From Metaruminococcus_A sp964607135 (GTDB lineage Bacteria > Bacillota > Clostridia > Oscillospirales > Ruminococcaceae): a stretch of 64,000 nt of DNA. This document shows, piece by piece, positions 37,371 to 46,601 of the stretch. Below the pieces are notes generated by a model. The model worked only from the letters and a program-made list of their open reading frames with translations. It did not search any database and had not been told where the DNA came from. Location of the stretch: positions 1 to 64,000 of the forward strand of contig CAZSIV010000011.1 of assembly GCA_964607135.1 (NCBI GenBank), read 5' to 3'. Made by a program: the position numbers and the translations under genes. The stretch's first letter is position 1, and every line of letters starts with the position of its first letter.

Positions 37371-37796
37371 TTAACTGAGACGGACTGTCATGGTAACGGT
37401 CGTGCCGACATTGACGGTGGAATCAATCTTCATTTCGTCGCTGTACTTTTTCATGTTGGGCAGACCCATCCCGGCGCCGAATCCCAGGGAGCGCACTTCC
37501 TCCGGCGCGGTGGAATACCCGTCCTTCATGGCGAGCTCGATGTCGGCAATCCCTTTTCCGGTGTCCTTTAAAACCATATAGATCTGGTCAGGGGCAACGT
37601 CGACGTCAATCACTCCGCCGTTGGCGTGGATAACCATATTGATTTCCCCTTCATAGAGAACGATGGCGACCCGGCGGATCGCATCAGGGGAAACGCCGAT
37701 CTGGCGCAGGGCTTTTTTGACGCTGGCCGAAGCCTCTCCCGCTCTTGTAAAATCTTCTCCATCTACCGTGTAGTGGAGATGCAGCATATCGCTCAT
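37371..37796 (-). CDS. Anti-sigma-type HATPase regulatory protein
   Basis: This 141-residue GHKL ATP-binding domain of the RsbW/SpoIIAB-like class has an N-box (YEGEINMVIHANGG, about 48-61), G1 box LKDTGKGI and G2 box GFGAGMGLPNMKKYSD. It lacks a dimerisation/phosphoacceptor domain, so it resembles a serine kinase or anti-sigma factor. It overlaps the end of the upstream DRTGG gene on the opposite reading frame by only a few bases spacing, and belongs to the hydrogenase-associated regulatory set. ATG at 37796 is preferred to the longer frame. Confidence 0.8.
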   Translation of the reverse strand: MSDMLHLHYTVDGEDFTRAGEASASVKKALRQIGVSPDAIRRVAIVLYEGEINMVIHANGGVIDVDVAPDQIYMVLKDTGKGIADIELAMKDGYSTAPEEVRSLGFGAGMGLPNMKKYSDEMKIDSTVNVGTTVTMTVRLS

Positions 37797-37801
37797 AGGG
37801 C

Positions 37802-38146
37802 TCAGTTGCCCCCTCTCAGTCCATTTTCCCAAAGCTTGCCGCAGGCGGCAAACATCCGATAAGCAGTACACATCAGCGTGATGTCCCGCTCTATTGCGAG
37901 CTCGACCATCGCCTTATCCGGCCTCTTGCCCCGCACAAAAATGATGCAGTGCATATCCATCATATCGGCCGTCCTGACAACCTGCGGGTTGACAAGGCCG
38001 GTGAGCAGACAGGACTGATCCTTAACGTAAGCGAGAACATCGCTCATCATGTCGGAACCGCAGGCGGTGTGGATTTCGGCGTCGAGACGGTCTTCACAGC
38101 AGACGACCTCGCAGTCAAGGATTTTTTTGATTTCTCCAATGGTCAT
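37802..38146 (-). CDS. DRTGG-domain protein, second copy
   Basis: This 114-residue protein is paralogous to the gene at 35210-35545 and shares the CxSDMMSDVLAYVKDQSCLLTG block followed by a helix/strand ending. It is first in the leftward regulatory row and diverges from the hydrogenase structural operon across a 340-base gap. It is presumably a ligand-binding regulatory domain. Confidence 0.75.
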   Translation of the reverse strand: MTIGEIKKILDCEVVCCEDRLDAEIHTACGSDMMSDVLAYVKDQSCLLTGLVNPQVVRTADMMDMHCIIFVRGKRPDKAMVELAIERDITLMCTAYRMFAACGKLWENGLRGGN

Positions 38147-38376
38147 AATTCCGCTCCATTCTTCCGGCTTTTTTGGTCCTGCCGGACTATTTTAGAAAGA
38201 TTGATTTCCGGATATCCCCGGTTCGATACTTTTATTATAACATTTATGGGAAAGAATTCAACGGATTTGTCAAATATGAATAATTCGAAAATTAGTTCAC
38301 GATATTAACAAAAATTTTACAACTAGTTTTGCGACAATATCTTCCTTTTTTTATAGCTTTTGTAGAATCTACATGA

Positions 38377-38382
38377 TATAAT
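38377..38382 (+). promoter_or_regulatory. Promoter region of the hydrogenase operon
   Basis: A TATAAT lies 105 bases before the NuoE-like start. A 13-base palindrome TGTAGAATCTACA (38361-38373) sits immediately upstream and overlaps the spacer, suggesting a repressor operator. The -35 is not clear. The divergent region 38147-38487 otherwise holds no gene. Confidence 0.5.
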
Positions 38383-38487
38383 ATTCAATAACTGCGAGCC
38401 GCTTATCAAATGTTACAAAATGGCGGTTCTGGGGGGTTGGAAAGGATGAAAGTCCACCAGCCGCAATTTTATGAGGAGGGCTATTTT

Positions 38488-38985
38488 ATGGCTAAAACAA
38501 GCAGTACATTGCCGTTTGTCGGGACACCTGAGCAGGAAGCGCAACTCAAGCAGTATATTGAGGAGCACAAAGATCAGGGCGGCGCATTGATGCCGGTATT
38601 GCAGAAAGCGCAGGAGATCTACGGTTATCTTCCGGTAGAAGTGCAGCAGATGGTTTCTGACGGGTTGGGCGTGTCGATGTCTGAGATCTACGGCGTTGTA
38701 ACATTTTATTCTCAATTTTCGCTCGCCCCCAAAGGAAAATATAAGATTTCTGTATGTCTGGGTACAGCCTGCTACGTCAAAGGCTCCGGCGATGTCTTCA
38801 ACCGCCTTTCCCAGCGTTTGGGCATTACCAACGGCGAGTGTACGCAGGATGGGAAATTTTCTCTTGAGGCCTGCCGCTGCATCGGTGCCTGTGGCCTTGC
38901 GCCGGTTTTGACTGTCAATGACGATGTTTACGGCCGTCTGGTTGTGGACGACGTTGACGAAATCCTGGCGAAATACGCAGACTAA
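38488..38985 (+). CDS. NuoE-like [2Fe-2S] subunit of the NAD(P)-linked hydrogenase
   Basis: This 165-residue thioredoxin-like [2Fe-2S] ferredoxin has ligands in SVCLGTACYVKGSGDV and ACRCIGACGLAPV, the NuoE/HydC/HndA spacing. It passes electrons within a hydrogenase complex with the NuoF-like and HydA-like subunits encoded downstream. ATG at 38488 after GAGGAGGG is clear. It is the first gene of the plus-strand operon. Confidence 0.9.
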   Translation: MAKTSSTLPFVGTPEQEAQLKQYIEEHKDQGGALMPVLQKAQEIYGYLPVEVQQMVSDGLGVSMSEIYGVVTFYSQFSLAPKGKYKISVCLGTACYVKGSGDVFNRLSQRLGITNGECTQDGKFSLEACRCIGACGLAPVLTVNDDVYGRLVVDDVDEILAKYAD

Positions 38986-38990
38986 CCGCG

Positions 38991-39542
38991 ATGCAGGAGC
39001 TGTCGTTAAACATTCTCGACATCGCGCAGAATTCCGTCCGGGCGGGTGCTTCGCTGGTTCAGATTTCCGTTGTAAAGCGGACGGCGGAGGGGCGGCTCGT
39101 CATCACCCTTGAGGACGACGGCTGCGGGATGAGCAGGGAACAGGTGGAACGGGTGGTCGATCCGTTCTTCACGACCCGGACGACCCGGAAGATCGGGCTG
39201 GGCATCCCGTTTTTCAAAATGACGGCGGAGATGACCGGCGGCAGTTTTCAGATCCGGTCTACTCCCGGGAAGGGCACCAAAGTGGCGGCGGAGTATTGCT
39301 ATGAGCACATCGACATGCTCCCTCTCGGGGATGTCCCTTCGACAATCGTCACGCTGATTTCAGGCAGCCCGGAGATTGACTTCGTCTATCGCTATGAGGT
39401 GGATGGACGCTCGTTTGAACTGGATACCCGCGAAGTCCGGCGGATGCTCGAAGGTGTGGATATCGCCTCAAACGAAATCTTAACGTTTCTGCGGCAGATG
39501 CTGGAGGAAAATATCGGAGAAATCGACCAATCGCAATTGTAA
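38991..39542 (+). CDS. HATPase-domain regulatory protein in the hydrogenase operon
   Basis: This 183-residue GHKL ATPase domain (LNILDIAQNSVRAGAS N-box, LEDDGCGM G1, KIGLGIPFFKMTAEMTGGSF G2) is followed by a small C-terminal domain. It lacks a His-phosphorylation domain. It starts five bases after the NuoE-like gene, so it is translated with it. Such proteins occupy this slot in many clostridial hydrogenase operons; the role is unproven. Confidence 0.8.
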   Translation: MQELSLNILDIAQNSVRAGASLVQISVVKRTAEGRLVITLEDDGCGMSREQVERVVDPFFTTRTTRKIGLGIPFFKMTAEMTGGSFQIRSTPGKGTKVAAEYCYEHIDMLPLGDVPSTIVTLISGSPEIDFVYRYEVDGRSFELDTREVRRMLEGVDIASNEILTFLRQMLEENIGEIDQSQL

Positions 39543-39577
39543 AAACAAACCTAATTTTTATAAGGTGGTGCGCATTC

Positions 39578-39946
39578 ATGAAAAGTTTAGCAGAGTTACA
39601 AGCCATTCGCGACCGTGTAAAGAACAACGTCGTTGTCCGTGAAAACAATGAAATCGACTATAGGGTGGTCGTTGGGATGGCGACCTGCGGGATCGCCGCG
39701 GGCGCTCGTCCGGTGCTCAATGCCTGCTCGGAAGAGGTGGCAAAGCGGAATCTCCACAACGTCATGGTAACCCAGACCGGCTGCATCGGCATCTGCAAAT
39801 TTGAGCCGGTCGTCGAGGTCTTTGACAAGGACGGAGCCAAGACGACCTACGTCAAAATGACGGCGGAAAAAGTTGTAAGAGTCATCAACGACCACATTGT
39901 AAACGGTAATGTCGTTACCGAGTATACAATTGGCGCAAACGCATAA
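39578..39946 (+). CDS. Thioredoxin-like [2Fe-2S] ferredoxin (HndB-like)
   Basis: This 122-residue protein has a pair of Cys motifs, MATCGIAAGARPVLNAC and TQTGCIGICKFEP, spaced as in [2Fe-2S] ferredoxins such as HndB of NADP-reducing hydrogenase. It is an electron-transfer subunit or soluble carrier. It precedes the NuoF-like gene by 13 bases. Confidence 0.88.
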   Translation: MKSLAELQAIRDRVKNNVVVRENNEIDYRVVVGMATCGIAAGARPVLNACSEEVAKRNLHNVMVTQTGCIGICKFEPVVEVFDKDGAKTTYVKMTAEKVVRVINDHIVNGNVVTEYTIGANA

Positions 39947-39959
39947 GGAGGATTATTCA

Positions 39960-41747
39960 ATGTATCGTTCTCATGTACTTGTATGCGGTGGTACCGGTTG
40001 TACTTCCTCCGGTTCGGAGCAGATTATCTCCGAGCTGAAAAAGGAAATTAACGCTGTCGGCCTCGCAGAAGAGGTAAATGTCGTCAAAACCGGCTGCTTC
40101 GGCCTTTGCGCCCTCGGCCCGATTATGATCGTTTATCCGGAAGGCTGCTTCTACTCCCGTGTAAAACCCGAAGACATCAAAGAAATCGTCGATGAGCATC
40201 TTCTCAAAGGCCGTATCGTAAAGCGCCTGCTTTACAGCGAGACGGTGGAGGATGAAAACGTCAAGTCCCTCAACGAGACGGACTTCTATAAAAAGCAGCA
40301 TCGTGTTGCGCTGCGCAACTGCGGCGTCATCAATCCGGAAAATATTGACGAATACATAGCGATGGACGGTTATTCCGCGCTCGGCAAATGCCTGACGGAG
40401 TACACCCCGGAGCAGGTCATCCAGGTGATTAAGGATTCCGGCCTCCGCGGGCGCGGCGGCGCAGGCTTCCCGACCGGGTTGAAGTGGTCCTTTGCGGCGG
40501 CGAACCAGGCGGATCAGAAATATGTCTGCTGCAACGCCGACGAAGGCGACCCGGGCGCATTCATGGATCGTTCCGTTCTGGAAGGCGACCCGCACGCGGT
40601 TATCGAAGCGATGGCGATCGCGGGCTATGCGATCGGCGCTTCTCAGGGATATATCTATGTTCGCGCCGAGTACCCGATTGCGGTAAAACGTTTGGAGATC
40701 GCGATCGGCCAGGCGAGGGAATACGGCCTGCTCGGCAAAGACATCTTTGGAACCGGCTTTAACTTCGACCTCGGCCTCCGCCTTGGAGCAGGCGCCTTCG
40801 TCTGCGGCGAGGAAACCGCGCTGATGACCTCGATCGAAGGCAAACGCGGCGAGCCGAGATGCCGTCCGCCGTTCCCGGCGGTCAAGGGCTTGTTCGGCAA
40901 GCCGACCGTACTGAATAATGTTGAAACCTACGCGAATATCCCGCAGATCATCCTCAAAGGAGCGGATTGGTTCTCCTCCATGGGCACCGAGAAGTCGAAA
41001 GGCACCAAGGTGTTCGCCCTCGGCGGCAAGATTCACAATACCGGCCTTGTCGAAGTCCCGATGGGCACCACCCTCCGCGAGATCGTCGAGGAAATCGGCG
41101 GCGGCATCCCGAACGGGAAGAAATTCAAAGCTGCTCAGACCGGCGGCCCGTCCGGCGGATGTATCCCGGCGGAGCATCTGGACGTCCCGATCGACTATGA
41201 CAACCTCATCGCCATCGGCTCGATGATGGGCTCCGGCGGCTTGATCGTCATGGACGAGGACAACTGTATGGTCGACATTGCGAAGTTCTTCTTAGAGTTC
41301 ACCGTCGACGAGTCCTGCGGCAAATGCACCCCCTGCCGGATCGGCACTAAGCGCCTCTATGAGATGCTGGATAAGATCACCAAGGGCCAGGGAACGCTGG
41401 AAGACCTCGACAAGATGGAGGAGCTGTGCTACCACATCAAGAACAACTCACTCTGCGGCCTTGGGCAGACCGCCCCGAACCCGGTTCTCTCCACCCTCCG
41501 TTATTTCCGCGACGAGTATGTCGCCCACGTTGTGGATAAGAAGTGCCCGGCTGGCGTTTGTAAGGAGCTGCTGAGCTACGAGATCGATCCGAATCTCTGT
41601 AAGGGCTGCACCCTCTGCTCCAGAGTCTGCCCGGTCGGCGCGATCAGCGGCACGGTGAAACAGCCGCATTCTATCGACAAAAACAAGTGTATCAAGTGTG
41701 GCGCTTGTATGGAAAAATGTAAATTTGCAGCAATTTCGAAGAAATAA
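39960..41747 (+). CDS. NuoF-like NAD(P)/FMN subunit of the hydrogenase
   Basis: This 595-residue protein combines an N-terminal [2Fe-2S] thioredoxin-like domain (CGGTGC, KTGCFGLC), the NuoF FMN/NADH core (GRGGAGFPTGLKW and CNADEGDPGAFMDR) and the [4Fe-4S] site SCGKCTPCRIGTKR. It ends with two C-terminal ferredoxin clusters (CKGCTLCSRVCP, CIKCGACMEKC). This is the HydB/HndC layout of trimeric electron-bifurcating or NADP-reducing hydrogenases. ATG at 39960 follows AAGGAGG. Confidence 0.93.
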   Translation: MYRSHVLVCGGTGCTSSGSEQIISELKKEINAVGLAEEVNVVKTGCFGLCALGPIMIVYPEGCFYSRVKPEDIKEIVDEHLLKGRIVKRLLYSETVEDENVKSLNETDFYKKQHRVALRNCGVINPENIDEYIAMDGYSALGKCLTEYTPEQVIQVIKDSGLRGRGGAGFPTGLKWSFAAANQADQKYVCCNADEGDPGAFMDRSVLEGDPHAVIEAMAIAGYAIGASQGYIYVRAEYPIAVKRLEIAIGQAREYGLLGKDIFGTGFNFDLGLRLGAGAFVCGEETALMTSIEGKRGEPRCRPPFPAVKGLFGKPTVLNNVETYANIPQIILKGADWFSSMGTEKSKGTKVFALGGKIHNTGLVEVPMGTTLREIVEEIGGGIPNGKKFKAAQTGGPSGGCIPAEHLDVPIDYDNLIAIGSMMGSGGLIVMDEDNCMVDIAKFFLEFTVDESCGKCTPCRIGTKRLYEMLDKITKGQGTLEDLDKMEELCYHIKNNSLCGLGQTAPNPVLSTLRYFRDEYVAHVVDKKCPAGVCKELLSYEIDPNLCKGCTLCSRVCPVGAISGTVKQPHSIDKNKCIKCGACMEKCKFAAISKK

Positions 41748-41763
41748 GGGGAGAAGTACCGAG

Positions 41764-43506
41764 ATGGAAAATGTAAACATCAAAATTAATGGAATTCCAT
41801 TAAGCGTGCCGAAAAATTATACGATCCTTGAAGCTGCACGCGCCAATGGGTTTGAAATTCCGACGCTTTGTTATTTAAAAGACATCAACGCCATCGGCGC
41901 CTGCCGGATCTGTGTCGTTGAGGTGAAAGGCGCGAGAAGCTTAGTCGCCGCCTGCGTTTACCCGGTTAACGAGGGGATGGAGGTCACCACCAATTCTCCG
42001 GCTGTCGTGAAGGCCAGAAGGCTGACCCTGGAGCTGATCCTTTCCACCCACGACAAAAAATGTCTCTCCTGCGTCCGCAGCGGAAGCTGCGAATTGCAGA
42101 AGCTCTGTAAGGATTACGGAGTTGAGGACGAAAGCTTCTTTGAGGGCGTGAACAACCGTTATGAGATCGATATGTCCGCCCCCCATATGTACCGCGACAA
42201 CAACAAATGTATCCTCTGCCGCCGCTGTGTCGCCGCTTGTGAAAAGCTTCAGAGCGTGTCGGTCATCGGGCCGATTGAGCGTGGATTCAAGACACACATC
42301 GGCAGCCCGTTTGAGGTGGATCTGAATGCAACATCCTGCGTTTCCTGCGGCCAGTGCATCGTAGCCTGCCCGACCGGCGCCCTCTCTGAAAAGGACGATA
42401 CCGATAAGGTTTGGGCTGCTTTGGCCGATCCGTCCAAGCATGTTATCGTTCAGACCGCTCCGTCGATCCGTGTCACCCTCGGTGAAGCGTTCGGTATGCC
42501 GGTCGGCTCGAACGTCAAAGGCAAGATGGCTGCGGCGCTCCGCCGCCTTGGCTTTGACAAGGTCTTCGACACCGACTTCTCCGCTGACCTCACCATCATG
42601 GAGGAAGCAAACGAGTTTCTCCAGCGGGTTCAGAATGGCGGCACCCTGCCGATGATCACATCCTGTTCTCCGGGATGGGTTAAGTTCTGCGAGTACAATT
42701 ATCCTGAGATGATCGACAACCTCTCCACCTGTAAGTCGCCGCAGCAGATGTTCGGCGCGGTTATCAAGACCTACTATGCGGAGAAAAACGGGATCGACCC
42801 GAAGGATATCGTCAGCGTCAGCATCATGCCCTGTACCGCGAAGAAATTTGAGGTTGGGCGCGACCATCAGGATGCGGCCGGCCTTCCGGACGTGGACATT
42901 GCGCTGACCACCAGGGAGCTTGCCCGGATGATCGAGCGCGCAGGGATTATGTTCACCCAGTTGCCTGACGAGGATTTTGACAATCCGCTCGGAGAGTCCA
43001 CCGGCGCGGGCGTCATCTTCGGTGCGACCGGCGGCGTTATGGAGGCGGCTCTGAGAACCGCTGTTGAGAAACTCACCGGTGAAGAGCTCAAAGCGCTTGA
43101 CTTCACCGAAGTCCGAGGCACTGCCGGGATCAAAGAGGCGACCTACAACGTCGCTGGGATGGATGTCAACGTTGCAGTTGCTTCCGGCCTTGCGAATGCG
43201 AGAGCGCTTCTTGAGGACGTCAAGGCGGGCAGAAAGAATTACCACTTTATTGAAATCATGGCTTGCCCGGGCGGCTGCGTCAACGGCGGCGGCCAGCCCA
43301 CCCAGCCTGCAAGCGTCCGCAACTTTGTGGACTTGAGGGCAGAGCGTGCTAAAGCGATTTATGAAGAGGATAAGAATCTGCCGGTTCGGAAGTCTCACGA
43401 GAACCCGATGATCAAGAAGATCTACGACGAGTTCTTTGGTGAGCCCGGAAGCCATAAAGCGCATCACATCCTTCACACTCAGTATGTAGACCGTAAAAAT
43501 GGTTAA
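41764..43506 (+). CDS. [FeFe]-hydrogenase catalytic subunit (HydA/HndD type)
   Basis: This 580-residue enzyme begins with a [2Fe-2S] domain (CYLKDINAIGACRICVVEV), a His/Cys cluster region (HDKKCLSCVRSGSCELQKLC) and two [4Fe-4S] motifs. The H-cluster domain carries all three loops: TSCSPGW (L1, with Ser for the second Cys of TSCCPxW), MPCTAKKFE (L2) and EIMACPGGCVNGGGQP (L3). It should produce or oxidise H2 with the NuoE- and NuoF-like subunits. It ends the operon. Confidence 0.95.
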   Translation: MENVNIKINGIPLSVPKNYTILEAARANGFEIPTLCYLKDINAIGACRICVVEVKGARSLVAACVYPVNEGMEVTTNSPAVVKARRLTLELILSTHDKKCLSCVRSGSCELQKLCKDYGVEDESFFEGVNNRYEIDMSAPHMYRDNNKCILCRRCVAACEKLQSVSVIGPIERGFKTHIGSPFEVDLNATSCVSCGQCIVACPTGALSEKDDTDKVWAALADPSKHVIVQTAPSIRVTLGEAFGMPVGSNVKGKMAAALRRLGFDKVFDTDFSADLTIMEEANEFLQRVQNGGTLPMITSCSPGWVKFCEYNYPEMIDNLSTCKSPQQMFGAVIKTYYAEKNGIDPKDIVSVSIMPCTAKKFEVGRDHQDAAGLPDVDIALTTRELARMIERAGIMFTQLPDEDFDNPLGESTGAGVIFGATGGVMEAALRTAVEKLTGEELKALDFTEVRGTAGIKEATYNVAGMDVNVAVASGLANARALLEDVKAGRKNYHFIEIMACPGGCVNGGGQPTQPASVRNFVDLRAERAKAIYEEDKNLPVRKSHENPMIKKIYDEFFGEPGSHKAHHILHTQYVDRKNG

Positions 43507-43508
43507 AT

Positions 43509-43541
43509 AAAAATCCCCCGGCTTAGACCGGGGGATTTTTA
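43509..43541 (+). terminator. Terminator of the hydrogenase operon
   Basis: AAAAATCCCCCGG and CCGGGGGATTTTT form a perfect 13-bp stem with a six-base loop and T-rich tail, directly after the HydA stop codon. Confidence 0.92.
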
Positions 43542-43656
43542 TTGCAGTTTAGGGTGGTTTTCCCGAAATTTGTCGAGAGACGCTGCCGATTGCTATTTAC
43601 ATTTCGTTCATATTATAGTAAAATGAAGGACAAAGAATTTTTATGGAGGTAAACGC

Positions 43657-44973
43657 ATGAATCCACTCAAGAAAACGACCCTGGGGGTGCAGCATCTGTT
43701 TGCAATGTTCGGCGCGACGGTGCTGGTGCCGACCTTGACAGGGCTGAACGTTTCGGTCGCACTGGTCTGCGCCGGAATCGGCACCCTGATTTTCCACTTT
43801 ATCACAGGGCATAAGGTTCCGGTCTTTCTCGGCTCCAGCTTTGCCTACATTCCGGCGATTCAGGCGGTCTGTATCAACGGAAACCCACAGCTGCTCGACA
43901 AGCTGGAAACGGAGGGCCTTTCCGCGGTGATCGCCGACCCGCTTTATTACGAGCGGCTTCCCTATGCTCTGGGCGGGATCGTCTGCGCAGGTATTGTTTA
44001 TGTTCTCCTCTCTTTGGTCGTTCGATTGGTCGGTCCGGACCGTGTCCGCAGCTTTTTCCCGGCGGTCGTCACCGGCCCGGTGATTGTCGTCATCGGTATG
44101 ACCTTAGCGCCGACCGGAATTTCGATGGCATCCGGCAACTGGGCAATTGCGCTGCTTGTCCTCGTCGCCATTATTGTTGTGTCGGTCTTCTGCAAGGGCT
44201 TTTTCAAGCTGGTTCCGATTCTGATCGGCCTGGCGCTGGGGTATATCGTTTCAATGATCTGCGACGGCTTCCATCTTTTTGCAGCCCCGCTGGTCAATTT
44301 CGACATCATCGAAAATGCTGCCTGGATCAATCCGTTCTGGAGCTTTAACGGCGAGTTTTTCCTCCTTCCGAAATTTGATTTGCAGGCCATCCTCTTGGTT
44401 GCTCCGGTTGCGCTTGTCACCTTTATGGAGCATATTGGGGACATTACGACCAACGGCTCGGTCGTCGGAAAAGATTTCTTCAAGGATCCGGGGCTTCATC
44501 GCACCCTGCTCGGCGACGGCGTTGCCACTTTGGTAGCAGGCATCCTCGGTGGCCCTGCGAATACAACTTATTCCGAAAACACCGGTGTTTTGGCTGTTAC
44601 AAAGGTTTACGACACCGTCGTAATAAAAATTGCGGCGATCTTTGCGATTGCGCTTGGCTTGTTTGGAAAATTCGGCGGCGTTTTGCAGGCGATCCCCGAC
44701 GCGGTCAAAGGCGGTATGTCGATCGTCCTTTTCGGTATGATTGCCGCGATCGGAATGCGGACGCTTGCAGAGGCGGAGCTCGACTTCACCCACAGCCGCA
44801 ACCTGATTATTGTGGCGCTGATTCTCGTATTTGGACTTGGGCTCAGCAGTGGGGTTACTACCCCGTCCTTCGGGCTTTTTGGCCTCGAGATCCCGGAGAT
44901 TACAATTTCCGGACTCTTTATCGCAGTGGTTGCGGGTGCGCTTGCCAACAAGGTACTTCCCAAAGATGTATAG
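43657..44973 (+). CDS. Uracil/xanthine permease (NCS2 family)
   Basis: This 438-residue NCS2 carrier has about fourteen hydrophobic segments. Signature regions are [16 protein letters not shown] at the N-terminus, [13 protein letters not shown], and [36 protein letters not shown] with the conserved Glu and the [12 protein letters not shown] motif, the UraA/PyrP pattern. It imports uracil or a related base with protons. A TTGCTA-N18-TATAGT promoter is plausible at 43592-43621. Uracil is favoured over xanthine by motif resemblance. Confidence 0.9.
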   Translation: MNPLKKTTLGVQHLFAMFGATVLVPTLTGLNVSVALVCAGIGTLIFHFITGHKVPVFLGSSFAYIPAIQAVCINGNPQLLDKLETEGLSAVIADPLYYERLPYALGGIVCAGIVYVLLSLVVRLVGPDRVRSFFPAVVTGPVIVVIGMTLAPTGISMASGNWAIALLVLVAIIVVSVFCKGFFKLVPILIGLALGYIVSMICDGFHLFAAPLVNFDIIENAAWINPFWSFNGEFFLLPKFDLQAILLVAPVALVTFMEHIGDITTNGSVVGKDFFKDPGLHRTLLGDGVATLVAGILGGPANTTYSENTGVLAVTKVYDTVVIKIAAIFAIALGLFGKFGGVLQAIPDAVKGGMSIVLFGMIAAIGMRTLAEAELDFTHSRNLIIVALILVFGLGLSSGVTTPSFGLFGLEIPEITISGLFIAVVAGALANKVLPKDV

Positions 44974-45216
44974 CTGCGGGTTTGTTTTCCCTGTTCCTGA
45001 AACAGCAAATTGAAAGGATTTCAGCGAAACCTGTAAATTTTAAGGGACCGACATTTTAATCGTTTGCCGAATCTCGGGCTGTTGTTTAAATTTTTCGTAA
45101 AGATTTTTCTCGAATCACGTTCTTTGAGCCGTATCCGGTTGACAAACGGTGATTTTTTGGGTAAGATAAAACCAATGGATGTCCTTTTATCATATGATTC
45201 AAATGGAGGAGTAGTT

Positions 45217-45369
45217 ATGGAAATCGAGAAAAGCAAGAAACTCAGCATCATCTCTCTCTTACTCGGCGTAGCTGCGGTAGCCTCCACATTGGCGTATTTT
45301 CTGTACAGGCTACATAGCAACCGCCTCCACGAGGAAAAGTGGCGTGATTATGAGGACTGCGGCATCTAA
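45217..45369 (+). CDS. Small single-pass membrane protein
   Basis: This 50-residue protein begins MEIEKSKKL, has one hydrophobic helix (about residues 10-28, ISLLLGVAAVASTLAYFLY) and a charged tail. A strong ATGGAGGAG ribosome site sits before the ATG and a strong terminator follows, which supports expression. It has no recognised family. Confidence 0.6.
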   Translation: MEIEKSKKLSIISLLLGVAAVASTLAYFLYRLHSNRLHEEKWRDYEDCGI

Positions 45370-45387
45370 GGTTTAAATTTGCTGCTG

Positions 45388-45423
45388 AAAAGCCCGCCGT
45401 GGTATCTGCCACGGCGGGCTTTT
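45388..45423 (+). terminator. Terminator after the small membrane protein
   Basis: AAAAGCCCGCCGTGG pairs perfectly with CCACGGCGGGCTTTT around a six-base loop, and T-rich flanks occur on both sides. Confidence 0.85.
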
Positions 45424-45557
45424 GATTTGCAGCGTCTGGCGTTTACATCGGGGCTCATGGCTCGATGGCAGCTTGTCCTTTTAGGCATACGTATTGATGA
45501 CGGGTTTGCTTTGAATCGGCCAAATTCTTCTTTAAATTTGAAATCGGGGATGCTGAA

Positions 45558-45872
45558 TTGCAAAAAGTATATCGCTGCACGGAACAGGAAGAAGCACGGA
45601 TTAACAGGGATTTAGGTTATACCGCGGAGCAATTAAGCCGCATCGGCTGGGGGGAGCAGCATCAATACACGATTGGGATAGCGGAACTGATGGCCGCAGT
45701 GAAACGCCTGTTAAGCCGCAGATGCCCGGAATGCAATGCAAAGCTGGTAAAAATTAAGGAGCTCAAATATGTTGGATTGAGACACCAGCCAGGCGCAACA
45801 GGCGGGGATTATCAAAAAACTTATAAAGTAAAACGCATGAAGATCTGCCCTAAATGCGGCAGAAACTATTAA
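45558..45872 (+). CDS. Small zinc-ribbon protein
   Basis: This 104-residue protein has CPECNAKL (about 56-63) and a second CPKCGRNY at the very C-terminus, together forming a zinc ribbon. An N-terminal helical, charged region precedes it. The start codon is TTG with a weak ribosome site, so the exact start is uncertain. Function is unknown; the ribbon suggests nucleic-acid or protein binding. Confidence 0.5.
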   Translation: MQKVYRCTEQEEARINRDLGYTAEQLSRIGWGEQHQYTIGIAELMAAVKRLLSRRCPECNAKLVKIKELKYVGLRHQPGATGGDYQKTYKVKRMKICPKCGRNY

Positions 45873-45900
45873 ATGAGTTCGGATTTGCGGGAGAATCTGT

Positions 45901-46335
45901 ATGGCTGGTTTTGATATGGATATTGGCCTTGCTTTAATCAGCCGGCAATTATGCAGAAAAAACCGTAAAGAATGCTCCTGCTTTTTAGAAAGTCTGTATC
46001 AAGAATTTAAAAACGACCACGCTGTAACGCCAGTCGTTGAAAATACGCTTGACAATGCTTTTGTCAAAATCCGTGGTAAAGATAAAATAATGTTTTATCT
46101 GGAGCTTATAAAAGGTCGTGACCGGTTTCCTATTGTGATGGAGATGCTTGGAAAATGGAAGGTTGATGAAGCAAAACAGCTTATAATCGGAAAACTGGAA
46201 AACGATACAATTAAAACATCTGCGATCAGGGCGTTGGGTTATTACAAAGATAAAGGCACAATATCGCTGATTCAAAAACATTTCAATTCGGAATATATTG
46301 GAGTACGAAAAGAAGGGAAAAAGGTGGGAAATTAA
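45901..46335 (+). CDS. HEAT-repeat-like hypothetical protein
   Basis: This 144-residue helical protein has a DEAKQLIIGKLENDTIKTSAIRALGYYKDKGTISLIQKH stretch that reads as HEAT/PBS-lyase-type repeats. It is AT-rich relative to its surroundings. It follows the zinc-ribbon gene by 28 bases. The C-terminus ends abruptly in KEGKKVGN, which may indicate truncation. Function is unknown. Confidence 0.5.
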   Translation: MAGFDMDIGLALISRQLCRKNRKECSCFLESLYQEFKNDHAVTPVVENTLDNAFVKIRGKDKIMFYLELIKGRDRFPIVMEMLGKWKVDEAKQLIIGKLENDTIKTSAIRALGYYKDKGTISLIQKHFNSEYIGVRKEGKKVGN

Positions 46336-46504
46336 TTAACGTGACTGACTGCCAAAAATTCTGAGCGATCGGTGGGCGGCCTACTGCTTATTTAGTATAT
46401 TTGCCCTTACCGGTCACGGTCAAAAAGAAATTCGGCAGAGCCGGAAATCCTTTTAAACTCAGAAAGCATATAAGCTTTAGCTGGGCTTTCGAGCTGAAAA
46501 GATG

Positions 46505-46528
46505 AGGCGCGGATTTTCCGCGCCTTTG
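46505..46528 (+). terminator. Hairpin terminator
   Basis: AGGCGCGGA and its complement around TTTT are followed by TTTGG. It lies 170 bases past the HEAT-like gene in a 266-base stretch without genes. Confidence 0.55.
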
Positions 46529-46601
46529 GCATTTCAATGTTAAGTAGGGGCGCATTACGCGCCCTTAGACAGCCTGACGGATGCCCTTTTTACGTGGAAG
46601 C

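Noticed and set aside
37036..37374. ORFs beginning MIPSIDKG in the MITE-like elements
   Set aside because: The shared N-terminus is a translation of the terminal repeat; the rest differs between copies and matches nothing.
38305..38311. TTAACAA half-site resembling a Rex operator before the hydrogenase operon
   Set aside because: The other half of the palindrome is absent; only seven bases match.
41941..43476. Long minus-strand ORF opposite the HydA gene
   Set aside because: Shadow of a catalytic subunit with all H-cluster motifs on the plus strand.
46462..46475. Nine-base match (ATATAAGCT) to the putative guide stretch
   Set aside because: Too short, in a region without a flagellar promoter; expected by chance.
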